Made by a program: the position numbers and the translations under genes | Assembly (NCBI GenBank): GCA_037178625.1 | Contig: CM074146.1 | Coordinates: 992,001-1,056,000, forward strand | DNA: 64,000 nucleotides | Source of the DNA: Skeletonema tropicum | Lineage: Eukaryota > Bacillariophyta > Thalassiosirophyceae > Thalassiosirales > Thalassiosiraceae | Direction of reading: 5' to 3' | Notes under the pieces: generated by a model | Databases searched by the model: none | Told to the model about the DNA's origin: nothing | What the model saw: the letters and a program-made list of their open reading frames with translations, nothing else | Shown here: piece after piece, positions 12,137-26,277 of the stretch | Layout of the letters: each line of letters begins with the position of its first letter | How positions within the stretch are numbered: position 1 is the stretch's first letter

Positions 12137-13883
12137 TTTTAAATTATTATTATGCTACCTTCATCTTCATTCTCTCTCTAGAGCGCTACATCTTCATCTG
12201 TAGCTGTAGTCTGTTTCCATGTTGAACAACAGTGAATAGCGAATCATATCATCCATCGAAATCGAAGCACATCATTCATAGAATCCGCCTTTTCCTTGAT
12301 ATCTTCCTTTACAAAAGTCGTATGAAAGCAATGAGTGGTGATTTGGAATCCTCTCGTCAAGCCCTATCGATTGGTTGTAGTTTCAAAGCCATATACCGAT
12401 CCCTTGTCAATGTACTCAACTAAAGCGACTCTAGCCCTAGAATCCCAATGCCGAGCGTCGAATCCACTCCACTCCAAAATTCGAAATTTCAACAAAAAAG
12501 CAACAAATAGACGACCATTCGAATCGTTGTTTCAAGATGAATCGATTTGTACAATAAACACTGCTCGGCCTCCTGCGTCGCCCTCGCAATAATAATAATA
12601 CACTCCTTAACGATCAGCATCAGCAATCAGCATCAGCACCCATTGTCAATGACAATTGTTACGTCTATATAATATCTCGAGGTAGTGTGATCCAGACAGT
12701 TGGTACGGGTGGGTGATGACGCTGCGCTGAAGAACGACCACTTTAATGCGGTGAGATCTATTCCATTAATAAACACTAAACACAGCTCGGGCAGGGGCCC
12801 TCGCTTTGCCCTCATCATCAACTGGCCTAGCGTTGTATTCTGTATTCATTATCATCCTCCTCCTCCTCCACATCATTGCCATTGCCGACGATACCTTGTG
12901 ACTTGTGGTTGTTGCTCTTGGCTGTGAACTCGCAATGATGACGGAGGAGTTGTGTTGGAGTATCGTAGCAGCAGTGGTAGTTGAGTGTGGAGTAGGTAGC
13001 TGCTTGTGGTTGATGGAGGAGCCGACGATGGAGGAGGAGTTGACGATGACGATGGAGTAGCAGCAGTGGTAGGTAGATGATGCTGCTGCTTGTTGGTAAA
13101 TACTAACATCACTGGCCGAGCGAAGTCGAGGCAAGTGGATGTTGCGCAATGAATGATGGACAATGATGGACGGTACATGTGATATTGATATTGGACGGTA
13201 CACGTAGGCAGACCACCCGTGCCAACCTATCATTGACGGCGCTGATCTATGCTTCTGTCTTCAGCGAAGCGTTCTTAGGCCCGGGGGGGCGAGCTGCGAT
13301 TATTGTTGGATGCGCCCGTAACTATTGTCAGGATCTTACCAGATGAAGGTGCTCGCTTTTTTTGATTTTCGACGTGCCAATTGTCATGATGTTATCGTTG
13401 CATTAAAGCGGTCGTTCTTTTGCGAGGGCTTTGCCCGAGCAGTGTTTAGATTTTGTTGCGTCAAGATGGTACCGATCGATAGAGCTTCAGAAGAGCTTTC
13501 TAACGGTGGTCATATTGTATTATGACTTGGTCAATTTTGGACCTCTCTTTTGAAATTTGGGCTGCGGAGGTGGATTTGCAAGCTGTCGGGGCTTTCTAGA
13601 CCCGTTTTTGACCGATTCGAATTGTGAAAAGTCGTCTAATCGGTATCATTATACGCCGAATCGATAGAGCACGATGAGAGCTTTCCAAAACGACACTTGT
13701 CGTCCCCATTGGGCCGCTAAAACGGAAGATACGACCGTTAGTGTCATTGTGAGCTGCATGCAACTTCGTTCGCTTCAAAGGTGATGGTCAAAAAATCAAA
13801 AGTGAATGCCGGATTCGCAAATCAAGATGTCCGTCTCAAATAACATACCGCTGATCGATCATCGATCTCCAACGTCATCATCT

Positions 13884-14642
13884 TCATCGTAGCGCCACCC
13901 TTCCCAAATAATACGACCTTCGTGACACGGGAGAAGATAGATGATTTGTAATGCCCCATTGATATTCTTGAGGATGGAGTATTTCTTTGATTGATAGTAC
14001 GGATGATGGTGGTGGAATAGTGTGATTGTCGTTATTGGACGCTGACGCTGCGTTCCTAATGTTGTTGGATGCTATTTCGATATCAGCAGAGAGGACAACA
14101 CCAACACAATATCCTTCCGGTAAGGCATATGTAAACCAATGTGTTGCTGCTGCTGCTGCTGCTTCTGCTTCTGCTGTGCCATCTTCTTCTTTTTCTTCTT
14201 TGTTTATTATTGAAAACGGTCGTTGCGTTGGATGATGTTGATGTTGTCGTCCTTGTCCACAATATAACGACACTCCTCCTCTCCCATGATGACGACGATG
14301 ATGATGATGATGATGATGTGTCGAACGGTAAAGTAGTGAGCGGCGAACTACTACTGCTGCTTGCCATGCTAATAATTTTGAATTCATCGTCATCGCGCCA
14401 GTTATTATTGCAGCTGCATCGTTACTGAAGGAATGGACTGTAATGGCATGAAGAAGGAGGAGAAGTAATAGTATTGTTTGGTAGCGTCGGTTTGACATCA
14501 TGGTTGCAATGATGTATGATGTTAGTTGTGTGCCGTGCGTGAGCGAGCGTGAGGTTTTGATGGATTTTAGTTTGTGCGTGTGATTGTTATGACAGTGCCT
14601 TTGTTGACATACACGATATTTAATTGATACGTCTTGTATCAT
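13884..14642 (-). pseudogene. truncated PPTase copy, unit 6
   Basis: This 252-codon fragment has one extra Ala codon relative to unit 3 and is otherwise the same over the translated part. Confidence 0.9.
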
Positions 14643-16389
14643 TTTTAAATTATTATTATGCTACCTTCATCTTCATTCTCTCTCTAGAGCGCTACATCTT
14701 CATCTGTAGCTGTAGTCTGTTTCCATGTTGAACAACAGTGAATAGCGAATCATATCATCCATCGAAATCGAAGCACATCATTCATAGAATCCGCCTTTTC
14801 CTTGATATCTTCCTTTACAAAAGTCGTATGAAAGCAATGAGTGGTGATTTGGAATCCTCTCGTCAAGCCCTATCGATTGGTTGTAGTTTCAAAGCCATAT
14901 ACCGATCCCTTGTCAATGTACTCAACTAAAGCGACTCTAGCCCTAGAATCCCAATGCCGAGCGTCGAATCCACTCCAAAATTCGAAATTTCAACAAAAAA
15001 GCAACAAATAGACGACCATTCGAATCGTTGTTTCAAGATGAATCGATTTGTACAATAAACACTGCTCGGCCTCCTGCGTCGCCCTCGCAATAATAATAAT
15101 ACACTCCTTAACGATCAGCATCAGCATCAGCATCAGCATCAGCACCCATTGTCAATGACAATTGTTACGTCTATATAATATCTCGAGGTAGTGTGATCCA
15201 GACAGTTGGTACGGGTGGGTGATGACGCTGCGCTGAAGAACGACCACTTTAATGCGGTGAGATCTATTCCATTAATAAACACTAAACACAGCTCGGGCAG
15301 GGGCCCTCGCTTTGCCCTCATCATCAACTGGCCTAGCGTTGTATTCTGTATTCATTATCATCCTCCTCCTCCTCCACATCATTGCCATTGCCGACGATAC
15401 CTTGTGACTTGTGGTTGTTGCTCTTGGCTGTGAACTCGCAATGATGACGGAGGAGTTGTGTTGGAGTATCGTAGCAGCAGTGGTAGTTGAGTGTGGAGTA
15501 GGTAGCTGCTTGTGGTTGATGGAGGAGCCGACGATGGAGGAGGAGTTGACGATGACGATGGAGTAGCAGCAGTGGTAGGTAGATGATGCTGCTGCTTGTT
15601 GGTAAATACTAACATCACTGGCCGAGCGAAGTCGAGGCAAGTGGATGTTGCGCAATGAATGATGGACAATGATGGACGGTACATGTGATATTGATATTGG
15701 ACGGTACACGTAGGCAGACCACCCGTGCCAACCTATCATTGACGGCGCTGATCTATGCTTCTGTCTTCAGCGAAGCGTTCTTAGGCCCGGGGGGGCGAGC
15801 TGCGATTATTGTTGGATGCGCCCGTAACTATTGTCAGGATCTTACCAGATGAAGGTGCTCGCTTTTTTTGATTTTCGACGTGCCAATTGTCATGATGTTA
15901 TCGTTGCATTAAAGCGGTCGTTCTTTTGCGAGGGCTTTGCCCGAGCAGTGTTTAGATTTTGTTGCGTCAAGATGGTACCGATCGATAGAGCTTCAGAAGA
16001 GCTTTCTAACGGTGGTCATATTGTATTATGACTTGGTCAATTTTGGACCTCTCTTTTGAAATTTGGGCTGCGGAGGTGGATTTGCAAGCTGTCGGGGCTT
16101 TCTAGACCCGTTTTTGACCGATTCGAATTGTGAAAAGTCGTCTAATCGGTATCATTATACGCCGAATCGATAGAGCACGATGAGAGCTTTCCAAAACGAC
16201 ACTTGTCGTCCCCATTGGGCCGCTAAAACGGAAGATACGACCGTTAGTGTCATTGTGAGCTGCATGCAACTTCGTTCGCTTCAAAGGTGATGGTCAAAAA
16301 ATCAAAAGTGAATGCCGGATTCGCAAATCAAGATGTCCGTCTCAAATAACATACCGCTGATCGATCATCGATCTCCAACGTCATCATCT

Positions 16390-17151
16390 TCATCGTAGCG
16401 CCACCCTTCCCAAATAATACGACCTTCGTGACACGGGAGAAGATAGATGATTTGTAATGCCCCATTGATATTCTTGAGGATGGAGTATTTCTTTGATTGA
16501 TAGTACGGATGATGGTGGTGGAATAGTGTGATTGTCGTTATTGGACGCTGACGCTGCGTTCCTAATGTTGTTGGATGCTATTTCGATATCAGCAGAGAGG
16601 ACAACACCAACACAATATCCTTCCGGTAAGGCATATGTAAACCAATGTGTTGCTGCTGCTGCTGCTTCTGCTTCTGCTGTGCCATCTTCTTCTTTTTCTT
16701 CTTTGTTTATTATTGAAAACGGTCGTTGCGTTGGATGATGTTGATGTTGTCGTCCTTGTCCACAATATAACGACACTCCTCCTCTCCCATGATGACGACG
16801 ATGATGATGATGATGATGATGTGTCGAACGGTAAAGTAGTGAGCGGCGAACTACTACTGCTGCTTGCCATGCTAATAATTTTGAATTCATCGTCATCGCG
16901 CCAGTTATTATTGCAGCTGCATCGTTACTGAAGGAATGGACTGTAATGGTAATGGCATGAAGAAGGAGGAGAAGTAATAGTATTGTTTGGTAGCGTCGGT
17001 TTGACATCATGGTTGCAATGATGTATGATGTTAGTTGTGTGCCGTGCGTGAGCGAGCGTGAGGTTTTGATGGATTTTAGTTTGTGCGTGTGATTGTTATG
17101 ACAGTGCCTTTGTTGACATACACGATATTTAATTGATACGTCTTGTATCAT
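16390..17151 (-). pseudogene. truncated PPTase copy, unit 7
   Basis: This 253-codon fragment has an in-frame 6-bp duplication (GGTAAT, near 16945) that changes HAITVHS to HAITITVHS at the end of the signal-like leader. The change is private to this unit. Confidence 0.9.
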
Positions 17152-18892
17152 TTTTAAATTATTATTATGCTACCTTCATCTTCATTCTCTCTCTAGAGCG
17201 CTACATCTTCATCTGTAGCTGTAGTCTGTTTCCATGTTGAACAACAGTGAATAGCGAATCATATCATCCATCGAAATCGAAGCACATCATTCATAGAATC
17301 CGCCTTTTCCTTGATATCTTCCTTTACAAAAGTCGTATGAAAGCAATGAGTGGTGATTTGGAATCCTCTCGTCAAGCCCTATCGATTGGTTGTAGTTTCA
17401 AAGCCATATACCGATCCCTTGTCAATGTACTCAACTAAAGCGACTCTAGCCCTAGAATCCCAATGCCGAGCGTCGAATCCACTCCAAAATTCGAAATTTC
17501 AACAAAAAAGCAACAAATAGACGACCATTCGAATCGTTGTTTCAAGATGAATCGATTTGTACAATAAACACTGCTCGGCCTCCTGCGTCGCCCTCGCAAT
17601 AATAATAATACACTCCTTAACGATCAGCATCAGCATCAGCATCAGCACCCATTGTCAATGACAATTGTTACGTCTATATAATATCTCGAGGTAGTGTGAT
17701 CCAGACAGTTGGTACGGGTGGGTGATGACGCTGCGCTGAAGAACGACCACTTTAATGCGGTGAGATCTATTCCATTAATAAACACTAAACACAGCTCGGG
17801 CAGGGGCCCTCGCTTTGCCCTCATCATCAACTGGCCTAGCGTTGTATTCTGTATTCATTATCATCCTCCTCCTCCTCCACATCATTGCCATTGCCGACGA
17901 TACCTTGTGACTTGTGGTTGTTGCTCTTGGCTGTGAACTCGCAATGATGACGGAGGAGTTGTGTTGGAGTATCGTAGCAGCAGTGGTAGTTGAGTGTGGA
18001 GTAGGTAGCTGCTTGTGGTTGATGGAGGAGCCGACGATGGAGGAGGAGTTGACGATGACGATGGAGTAGCAGCAGTGGTAGGTAGATGATGCTGCTGCTT
18101 GTTGGTAAATACTAACATCACTGGCCGAGCGAAGTCGAGGCAAGTGGATGTTGCGCAATGAATGATGGACAATGATGGACGGTACATGTGATATTGATAT
18201 TGGACGGTACACGTAGGCAGACCACCCGTGCCAACCTATCATTGACGGCGCTGATCTATGCTTCTGTCTTCAGCGAAGCGTTCTTAGGCCCGGGGGGGCG
18301 AGCTGCGATTATTGTTGGATGCGCCCGTAACTATTGTCAGGATCTTACCAGATGAAGGTGCTCGCTTTTTTTGATTTTCGACGTGCCAATTGTCATGATG
18401 TTATCGTTGCATTAAAGCGGTCGTTCTTTTGCGAGGGCTTTGCCCGAGCAGTGTTTAGATTTTGTTGCGTCAAGATGGTACCGATCGATAGAGCTTCAGA
18501 AGAGCTTTCTAACGGTGGTCATATTGTATTATGACTTGGTCAATTTTGGACCTCTCTTTTGAAATTTGGGCTGCGGAGGTGGATTTGCAAGCTGTCGGGG
18601 CTTTCTAGACCCGTTTTTGACCGATTCGAATTGTGAAAAGTCGTCTAATCGGTATCATTATACGCCGAATCGATAGAGCACGATGAGAGCTTTCCAAAAC
18701 GACACTTGTCGTCCCCATTGGGCCGCTAAAACGGAAGATACGACCGTTAGTGTCATTGTGAGCTGCATGCAACTTCGTTCGCTTCAAAGGTGATGGTCAA
18801 AAAATCAAAAGTGAATGCCGGATTCGCAAATCAAGATGTCCGTCTCAAATAACATACCGCTGATCGATCATCGATCTCCAACGTCATCATCT

Positions 18893-19654
18893 TCATCGTA
18901 GCGCCACCCTTCCCAAATAATACGACCTTCGTGACACGGGAGAAGATAGATGATTTGTAATGCCCCATTGATATTCTTGAGGATGGAGTATTTCTTTGAT
19001 TGATAGTACGGATGATGGTGGTGGAATAGTGTGATTGTCGTTATTGGACGCTGACGCTGCGTTCCTAATGTTGTTGGATGCTATTTCGATATCAGCAGAG
19101 AGGACAACACCAACACAATATCCTTCCGGTAAGGCATATGTAAACCAATGTGTTGCTGCTGCTGCTGCTGCTGCTTCTGCTTCTGCTGTGCCATCTTCTT
19201 CTTTTTCTTCTTTGTTTATTATTGAAAACGGTCGTTGCGTTGGATGATGTTGATGTTGTCGTCCTTGTCCACAATATAACGACACTCCTCCTCTCCCATG
19301 ATGACGACGATGATGATGATGATGATGATGTGTCGAACGGTAAAGTAGTGAGCGGCGAACTACTACTGCTGCTTGCCATGCTAATAATTTTGAATTCATC
19401 GTCATCGCGCCAGTTATTATTGCAGCTGCATCGTTACTGAAGGAATGGACTGTAATGGCATGAAGAAGGAGGAGAAGTAATAGTATTGTTTGGTAGCGTC
19501 GGTTTGACATCATGGTTGCAATGATGTATGATGTTAGTTGTGTGCCGTGCGTGAGCGAGCGTGAGGTTTTGATGGATTTTAGTTTGTGCGTGTGATTGTT
19601 ATGACAGTGCCTTTGTTGACATACACGATATTTAATTGATACGTCTTGTATCAT
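18893..19654 (-). pseudogene. truncated PPTase copy, unit 8
   Basis: This 253-codon fragment has two extra Ala codons, as in unit 5. The unit has the longest CAGCAT block (seven copies, near 20127-20170), which accounts for most of its 2527-bp period. Confidence 0.9.
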
Positions 19655-21419
19655 TTTTAAATTATTATTATGCTACCTTCATCTTCATTCTCTCTCTAGA
19701 GCGCTACATCTTCATCTGTAGCTGTAGTCTGTTTCCATGTTGAACAACAGTGAATAGCGAATCATATCATCCATCGAAATCGAAGCACATCATTCATAGA
19801 ATCCGCCTTTTCCTTGATATCTTCCTTTACAAAAGTCGTATGAAAGCAATGAGTGGTGATTTGGAATCCTCTCGTCAAGCCCTATCGATTGGTTGTAGTT
19901 TCAAAGCCATATACCGATCCCTTGTCAATGTACTCAACTAAAGCGACTCTAGCCCTAGAATCCCAATGCCGAGCGTCGAATCCACTCCAAAATTCGAAAT
20001 TTCAACAAAAAAGCAACAAATAGACGACCATTCGAATCGTTGTTTCAAGATGAATCGATTTGTACAATAAACACTGCTCGGCCTCCTGCGTCGCCCTCGC
20101 AATAATAATAATACACTCCTTAACGATCAGCATCAGCATCAGCATCAGCATCAGCATCAGCATCAGCATCAGCACCCATTGTCAATGACAATTGTTACGT
20201 CTATATAATATCTCGAGGTAGTGTGATCCAGACAGTTGGTACGGGTGGGTGATGACGCTGCGCTGAAGAACGACCACTTTAATGCGGTGAGATCTATTCC
20301 ATTAATAAACACTAAACACAGCTCGGGCAGGGGCCCTCGCTTTGCCCTCATCATCAACTGGCCTAGCGTTGTATTCTGTATTCATTATCATCCTCCTCCT
20401 CCTCCACATCATTGCCATTGCCGACGATACCTTGTGACTTGTGGTTGTTGCTCTTGGCTGTGAACTCGCAATGATGACGGAGGAGTTGTGTTGGAGTATC
20501 GTAGCAGCAGTGGTAGTTGAGTGTGGAGTAGGTAGCTGCTTGTGGTTGATGGAGGAGCCGACGATGGAGGAGGAGTTGACGATGACGATGGAGTAGCAGC
20601 AGTGGTAGGTAGATGATGCTGCTGCTTGTTGGTAAATACTAACATCACTGGCCGAGCGAAGTCGAGGCAAGTGGATGTTGCGCAATGAATGATGGACAAT
20701 GATGGACGGTACATGTGATATTGATATTGGACGGTACACGTAGGCAGACCACCCGTGCCAACCTATCATTGACGGCGCTGATCTATGCTTCTGTCTTCAG
20801 CGAAGCGTTCTTAGGCCCGGGGGGGCGAGCTGCGATTATTGTTGGATGCGCCCGTAACTATTGTCAGGATCTTACCAGATGAAGGTGCTCGCTTTTTTTG
20901 ATTTTCGACGTGCCAATTGTCATGATGTTATCGTTGCATTAAAGCGGTCGTTCTTTTGCGAGGGCTTTGCCCGAGCAGTGTTTAGATTTTGTTGCGTCAA
21001 GATGGTACCGATCGATAGAGCTTCAGAAGAGCTTTCTAACGGTGGTCATATTGTATTATGACTTGGTCAATTTTGGACCTCTCTTTTGAAATTTGGGCTG
21101 CGGAGGTGGATTTGCAAGCTGTCGGGGCTTTCTAGACCCGTTTTTGACCGATTCGAATTGTGAAAAGTCGTCTAATCGGTATCATTATACGCCGAATCGA
21201 TAGAGCACGATGAGAGCTTTCCAAAACGACACTTGTCGTCCCCATTGGGCCGCTAAAACGGAAGATACGACCGTTAGTGTCATTGTGAGCTGCATGCAAC
21301 TTCGTTCGCTTCAAAGGTGATGGTCAAAAAATCAAAAGTGAATGCCGGATTCGCAAATCAAGATGTCCGTCTCAAATAACATACCGCTGATCGATCATCG
21401 ATCTCCAACGTCATCATCT

Positions 21420-22175
21420 TCATCGTAGCGCCACCCTTCCCAAATAATACGACCTTCGTGACACGGGAGAAGATAGATGATTTGTAATGCCCCATTGATA
21501 TTCTTGAGGATGGAGTATTTCTTTGATTGATAGTACGGATGATGGTGGTGGAATAGTGTGATTGTCGTTATTGGACGCTGACGCTGCGTTCCTAATGTTG
21601 TTGGATGCTATTTCGATATCAGCAGAGAGGACAACACCAACACAATATCCTTCCGGTAAGGCATATGTAAACCAATGTGTTGCTGCTGCTGCTGCTTCTG
21701 CTTCTGCTGTGCCATCTTCTTCTTTTTCTTCTTTGTTTATTATTGAAAACGGTCGTTGCGTTGGATGATGTTGATGTTGTCGTCCTTGTCCACAATATAA
21801 CGACACTCCTCCTCTCCCATGATGACGACGATGATGATGATGATGATGATGTGTCGAACGGTAAAGTAGTGAGCGGCGAACTACTACTGCTGCTTGCCAT
21901 GCTAATAATTTTGAATTCATCGTCATCGCGCCAGTTATTATTGCAGCTGCATCGTTACTGAAGGAATGGACTGTAATGGCATGAAGAAGGAGGAGAAGTA
22001 ATAGTATTGTTTGGTAGCGTCGGTTTGACATCATGGTTGCAATGATGTATGATGTTAGTTGTGTGCCGTGCGTGAGCGAGCGTGAGGTTTTGATGGATTT
22101 TAGTTTGTGCGTGTGATTGTTATGACAGTGCCTTTGTTGACATACACGATATTTAATTGATACGTCTTGTATCAT
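21420..22175 (-). pseudogene. truncated PPTase copy, unit 9
   Basis: This 251-codon fragment has the same predicted protein as units 2, 3 and 10, and the unit returns to the 2503-bp period. Confidence 0.9.
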
Positions 22176-23922
22176 TTTTAAATTATTATTATGCTACCTT
22201 CATCTTCATTCTCTCTCTAGAGCGCTACATCTTCATCTGTAGCTGTAGTCTGTTTCCATGTTGAACAACAGTGAATAGCGAATCATATCATCCATCGAAA
22301 TCGAAGCACATCATTCATAGAATCCGCCTTTTCCTTGATATCTTCCTTTACAAAAGTCGTATGAAAGCAATGAGTGGTGATTTGGAATCCTCTCGTCAAG
22401 CCCTATCGATTGGTTGTAGTTTCAAAGCCATATACCGATCCCTTGTCAATGTACTCAACTAAAGCGACTCTAGCCCTAGAATCCCAATGCCGAGCGTCGA
22501 ATCCACTCCAAAATTCGAAATTTCAACAAAAAAGCAACAAATAGACGACCATTCGAATCGTTGTTTCAAGATGAATCGATTTGTACAATAAACACTGCTC
22601 GGCCTCCTGCGTCGCCCTCGCAATAATAATAATACACTCCTTAACGATCAGCATCAGCATCAGCATCAGCATCAGCACCCATTGTCAATGACAATTGTTA
22701 CGTCTATATAATATCTCGAGGTAGTGTGATCCAGACAGTTGGTACGGGTGGGTGATGACGCTGCGCTGAAGAACGACCACTTTAATGCGGTGAGATCTAT
22801 TCCATTAATAAACACTAAACACAGCTCGGGCAGGGGCCCTCGCTTTGCCCTCATCATCAACTGGCCTAGCGTTGTATTCTGTATTCATTATCATCCTCCT
22901 CCTCCTCCACATCATTGCCATTGCCGACGATACCTTGTGACTTGTGGTTGTTGCTCTTGGCTGTGAACTCGCAATGATGACGGAGGAGTTGTGTTGGAGT
23001 ATCGTAGCAGCAGTGGTAGTTGAGTGTGGAGTAGGTAGCTGCTTGTGGTTGATGGAGGAGCCGACGATGGAGGAGGAGTTGACGATGACGATGGAGTAGC
23101 AGCAGTGGTAGGTAGATGATGCTGCTGCTTGTTGGTAAATACTAACATCACTGGCCGAGCGAAGTCGAGGCAAGTGGATGTTGCGCAATGAATGATGGAC
23201 AATGATGGACGGTACATGTGATATTGATATTGGACGGTACACGTAGGCAGACCACCCGTGCCAACCTATCATTGACGGCGCTGATCTATGCTTCTGTCTT
23301 CAGCGAAGCGTTCTTAGGCCCGGGGGGGCGAGCTGCGATTATTGTTGGATGCGCCCGTAACTATTGTCAGGATCTTACCAGATGAAGGTGCTCGCTTTTT
23401 TTGATTTTCGACGTGCCAATTGTCATGATGTTATCGTTGCATTAAAGCGGTCGTTCTTTTGCGAGGGCTTTGCCCGAGCAGTGTTTAGATTTTGTTGCGT
23501 CAAGATGGTACCGATCGATAGAGCTTCAGAAGAGCTTTCTAACGGTGGTCATATTGTATTATGACTTGGTCAATTTTGGACCTCTCTTTTGAAATTTGGG
23601 CTGCGGAGGTGGATTTGCAAGCTGTCGGGGCTTTCTAGACCCGTTTTTGACCGATTCGAATTGTGAAAAGTCGTCTAATCGGTATCATTATACGCCGAAT
23701 CGATAGAGCACGATGAGAGCTTTCCAAAACGACACTTGTCGTCCCCATTGGGCCGCTAAAACGGAAGATACGACCGTTAGTGTCATTGTGAGCTGCATGC
23801 AACTTCGTTCGCTTCAAAGGTGATGGTCAAAAAATCAAAAGTGAATGCCGGATTCGCAAATCAAGATGTCCGTCTCAAATAACATACCGCTGATCGATCA
23901 TCGATCTCCAACGTCATCATCT

Positions 23923-24678
23923 TCATCGTAGCGCCACCCTTCCCAAATAATACGACCTTCGTGACACGGGAGAAGATAGATGATTTGTAATGCCCCATTG
24001 ATATTCTTGAGGATGGAGTATTTCTTTGATTGATAGTACGGATGATGGTGGTGGAATAGTGTGATTGTCGTTATTGGACGCTGACGCTGCGTTCCTAATG
24101 TTGTTGGATGCTATTTCGATATCAGCAGAGAGGACAACACCAACACAATATCCTTCCGGTAAGGCATATGTAAACCAATGTGTTGCTGCTGCTGCTGCTT
24201 CTGCTTCTGCTGTGCCATCTTCTTCTTTTTCTTCTTTGTTTATTATTGAAAACGGTCGTTGCGTTGGATGATGTTGATGTTGTCGTCCTTGTCCACAATA
24301 TAACGACACTCCTCCTCTCCCATGATGACGACGATGATGATGATGATGATGATGTGTCGAACGGTAAAGTAGTGAGCGGCGAACTACTACTGCTGCTTGC
24401 CATGCTAATAATTTTGAATTCATCGTCATCGCGCCAGTTATTATTGCAGCTGCATCGTTACTGAAGGAATGGACTGTAATGGCATGAAGAAGGAGGAGAA
24501 GTAATAGTATTGTTTGGTAGCGTCGGTTTGACATCATGGTTGCAATGATGTATGATGTTAGTTGTGTGCCGTGCGTGAGCGAGCGTGAGGTTTTGATGGA
24601 TTTTAGTTTGTGCGTGTGATTGTTATGACAGTGCCTTTGTTGACATACACGATATTTAATTGATACGTCTTGTATCAT
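23923..24678 (-). pseudogene. truncated PPTase copy, unit 10 (last)
   Basis: This 251-codon fragment is complete like the others, but its unit is cut on the upstream side at 26111, where the array meets the foldback-rich region. Confidence 0.9.
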
Positions 24679-26277
24679 TTTTAAATTATTATTATGCTAC
24701 CTTCATCTTCATTCTCTCTCTAGAGCGCTACATCTTCATCTGTAGCTGTAGTCTGTTTCCATGTTGAACAACAGTGAATAGCGAATCATATCATCCATCG
24801 AAATCGAAGCACATCATTCATAGAATCCGCCTTTTCCTTGATATCTTCCTTTACAAAAGTCGTATGAAAGCAATGAGTGGTGATTTGGAATCCTCTCGTC
24901 AAGCCCTATCGATTGGTTGTAGTTTCAAAGCCATATACCGATCCCTTGTCAATGTACTCAACTAAAGCGACTCTAGCCCTAGAATCCCAATGCCGAGCGT
25001 CGAATCCACTCCAAAATTCGAAATTTCAACAAAAAAGCAACAAATAGACGACCATTCGAATCGTTGTTTCAAGATGAATCGATTTGTACAATAAACACTG
25101 CTCGGCCTCCTGCGTCGCCCTCGCAATAATAATAATACACTCCTTAACGATCAGCATCAGCATCAGCATCAGCACCCATTGTCAATGACAATTGTTACGT
25201 CTATATAATATCTCGAGGTAGTGTGATCCAGACAGTTGGTACGGGTGGGTGATGACGCTGCGCTGAAGAACGACCACTTTAATGCGGTGAGATCTATTCC
25301 ATTAATAAACACTAAACACAGCTCGGGCAGGGGCCCTCGCTTTGCCCTCATCATCAACTGGCCTAGCGTTGTATTCTGTATTCATTATCATCCTCCTCCT
25401 CCTCCACATCATTGCCATTGCCGACGATACCTTGTGACTTGTGGTTGTTGCTCTTGGCTGTGAACTCGCAATGATGACGGAGGAGTTGTGTTGGAGTATC
25501 GTAGCAGCAGTGGTAGTTGAGTGTGGAGTAGGTAGCTGCTTGTGGTTGATGGAGGAGCCGACGATGGAGGAGGAGTTGACGATGACGATGGAGTAGCAGC
25601 AGTGGTAGGTAGATGATGCTGCTGCTTGTTGGTAAATACTAACATCACTGGCCGAGCGAAGTCGAGGCAAGTGGATGTTGCGCAATGAATGATGGACAAT
25701 GATGGACGGTACATGTGATATTGATATTGGACGGTACACGTAGGCAGACCACCCGTGCCAACCTATCATTGACGGCGCTGATCTATGCTTCTGTCTTCAG
25801 CGAAGCGTTCTTAGGCCCGGGGGGGCGAGCTGCGATTATTGTTGGATGCGCCCGTAACTATTGTCAGGATCTTACCAGATGAAGGTGCTCGCTTTTTTTG
25901 ATTTTCGACGTGCCAATTGTCATGATGTTATCGTTGCATTAAAGCGGTCGTTCTTTTGCGAGGGCTTTGCCCGAGCAGTGTTTAGATTTTGTTGCGTCAA
26001 GATGGTACCGATCGATAGAGCTTCAGAAGAGCTTTCTAACGGTGGTCATATTGTATTATGACTTGGTCAATTTTGGACCTCTCTTTTGAAATTTGGGCTG
26101 CGGAGGTGGATATCGCCCCTATGATCAGCAGTGATCAGAAAGCGGCATCAAGTTTTCCTAAGTAAAAGTTTCGTTACGACTTTGAGATCCCTATAATTGA
26201 GTCTCGCTTCCTTTCATTGAGTCTCGGTTGCCCTGCCCGATCTCCGTCATTGAAAGCTCAAATTGAACACTCTCTGC

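Larger units (their letters stand above)
1364..26111. repeat. tandem array of ten ~2.5-kb units containing the PPTase 5' half
   Basis: Units start at 1364, 3867, 6362, 8865, 11380, 13889, 16395, 18898, 21425 and 23928, marked each time by GTAGCGCCACCCTTCC. Periods are 2503, 2495, 2503, 2515, 2509, 2506, 2503, 2527 and 2503 bp. Every period except the second differs from 2503 by a multiple of 3. The differences I found lie in microsatellites: the Ala/Glu codon tract, a (CAGCAT)n block with 3-7 copies, and short duplications. The last unit is cut at 26111, about 310 bp short of a full unit, where GGAGGTGGAT is followed by foreign sequence. Each unit holds, on the minus strand, the PPTase promoter side and first ~250 codons, plus about 1.75 kb of upstream DNA. 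Nothing resembling a transposase or replication gene is present in the unit. Confidence 0.97.

Noticed and set aside
1364..26111. Regular repeats as a CRISPR-like or satellite array
   Set aside because: Units are 2.5 kb with no unique spacers and contain gene sequence; this is tandem gene-fragment amplification.
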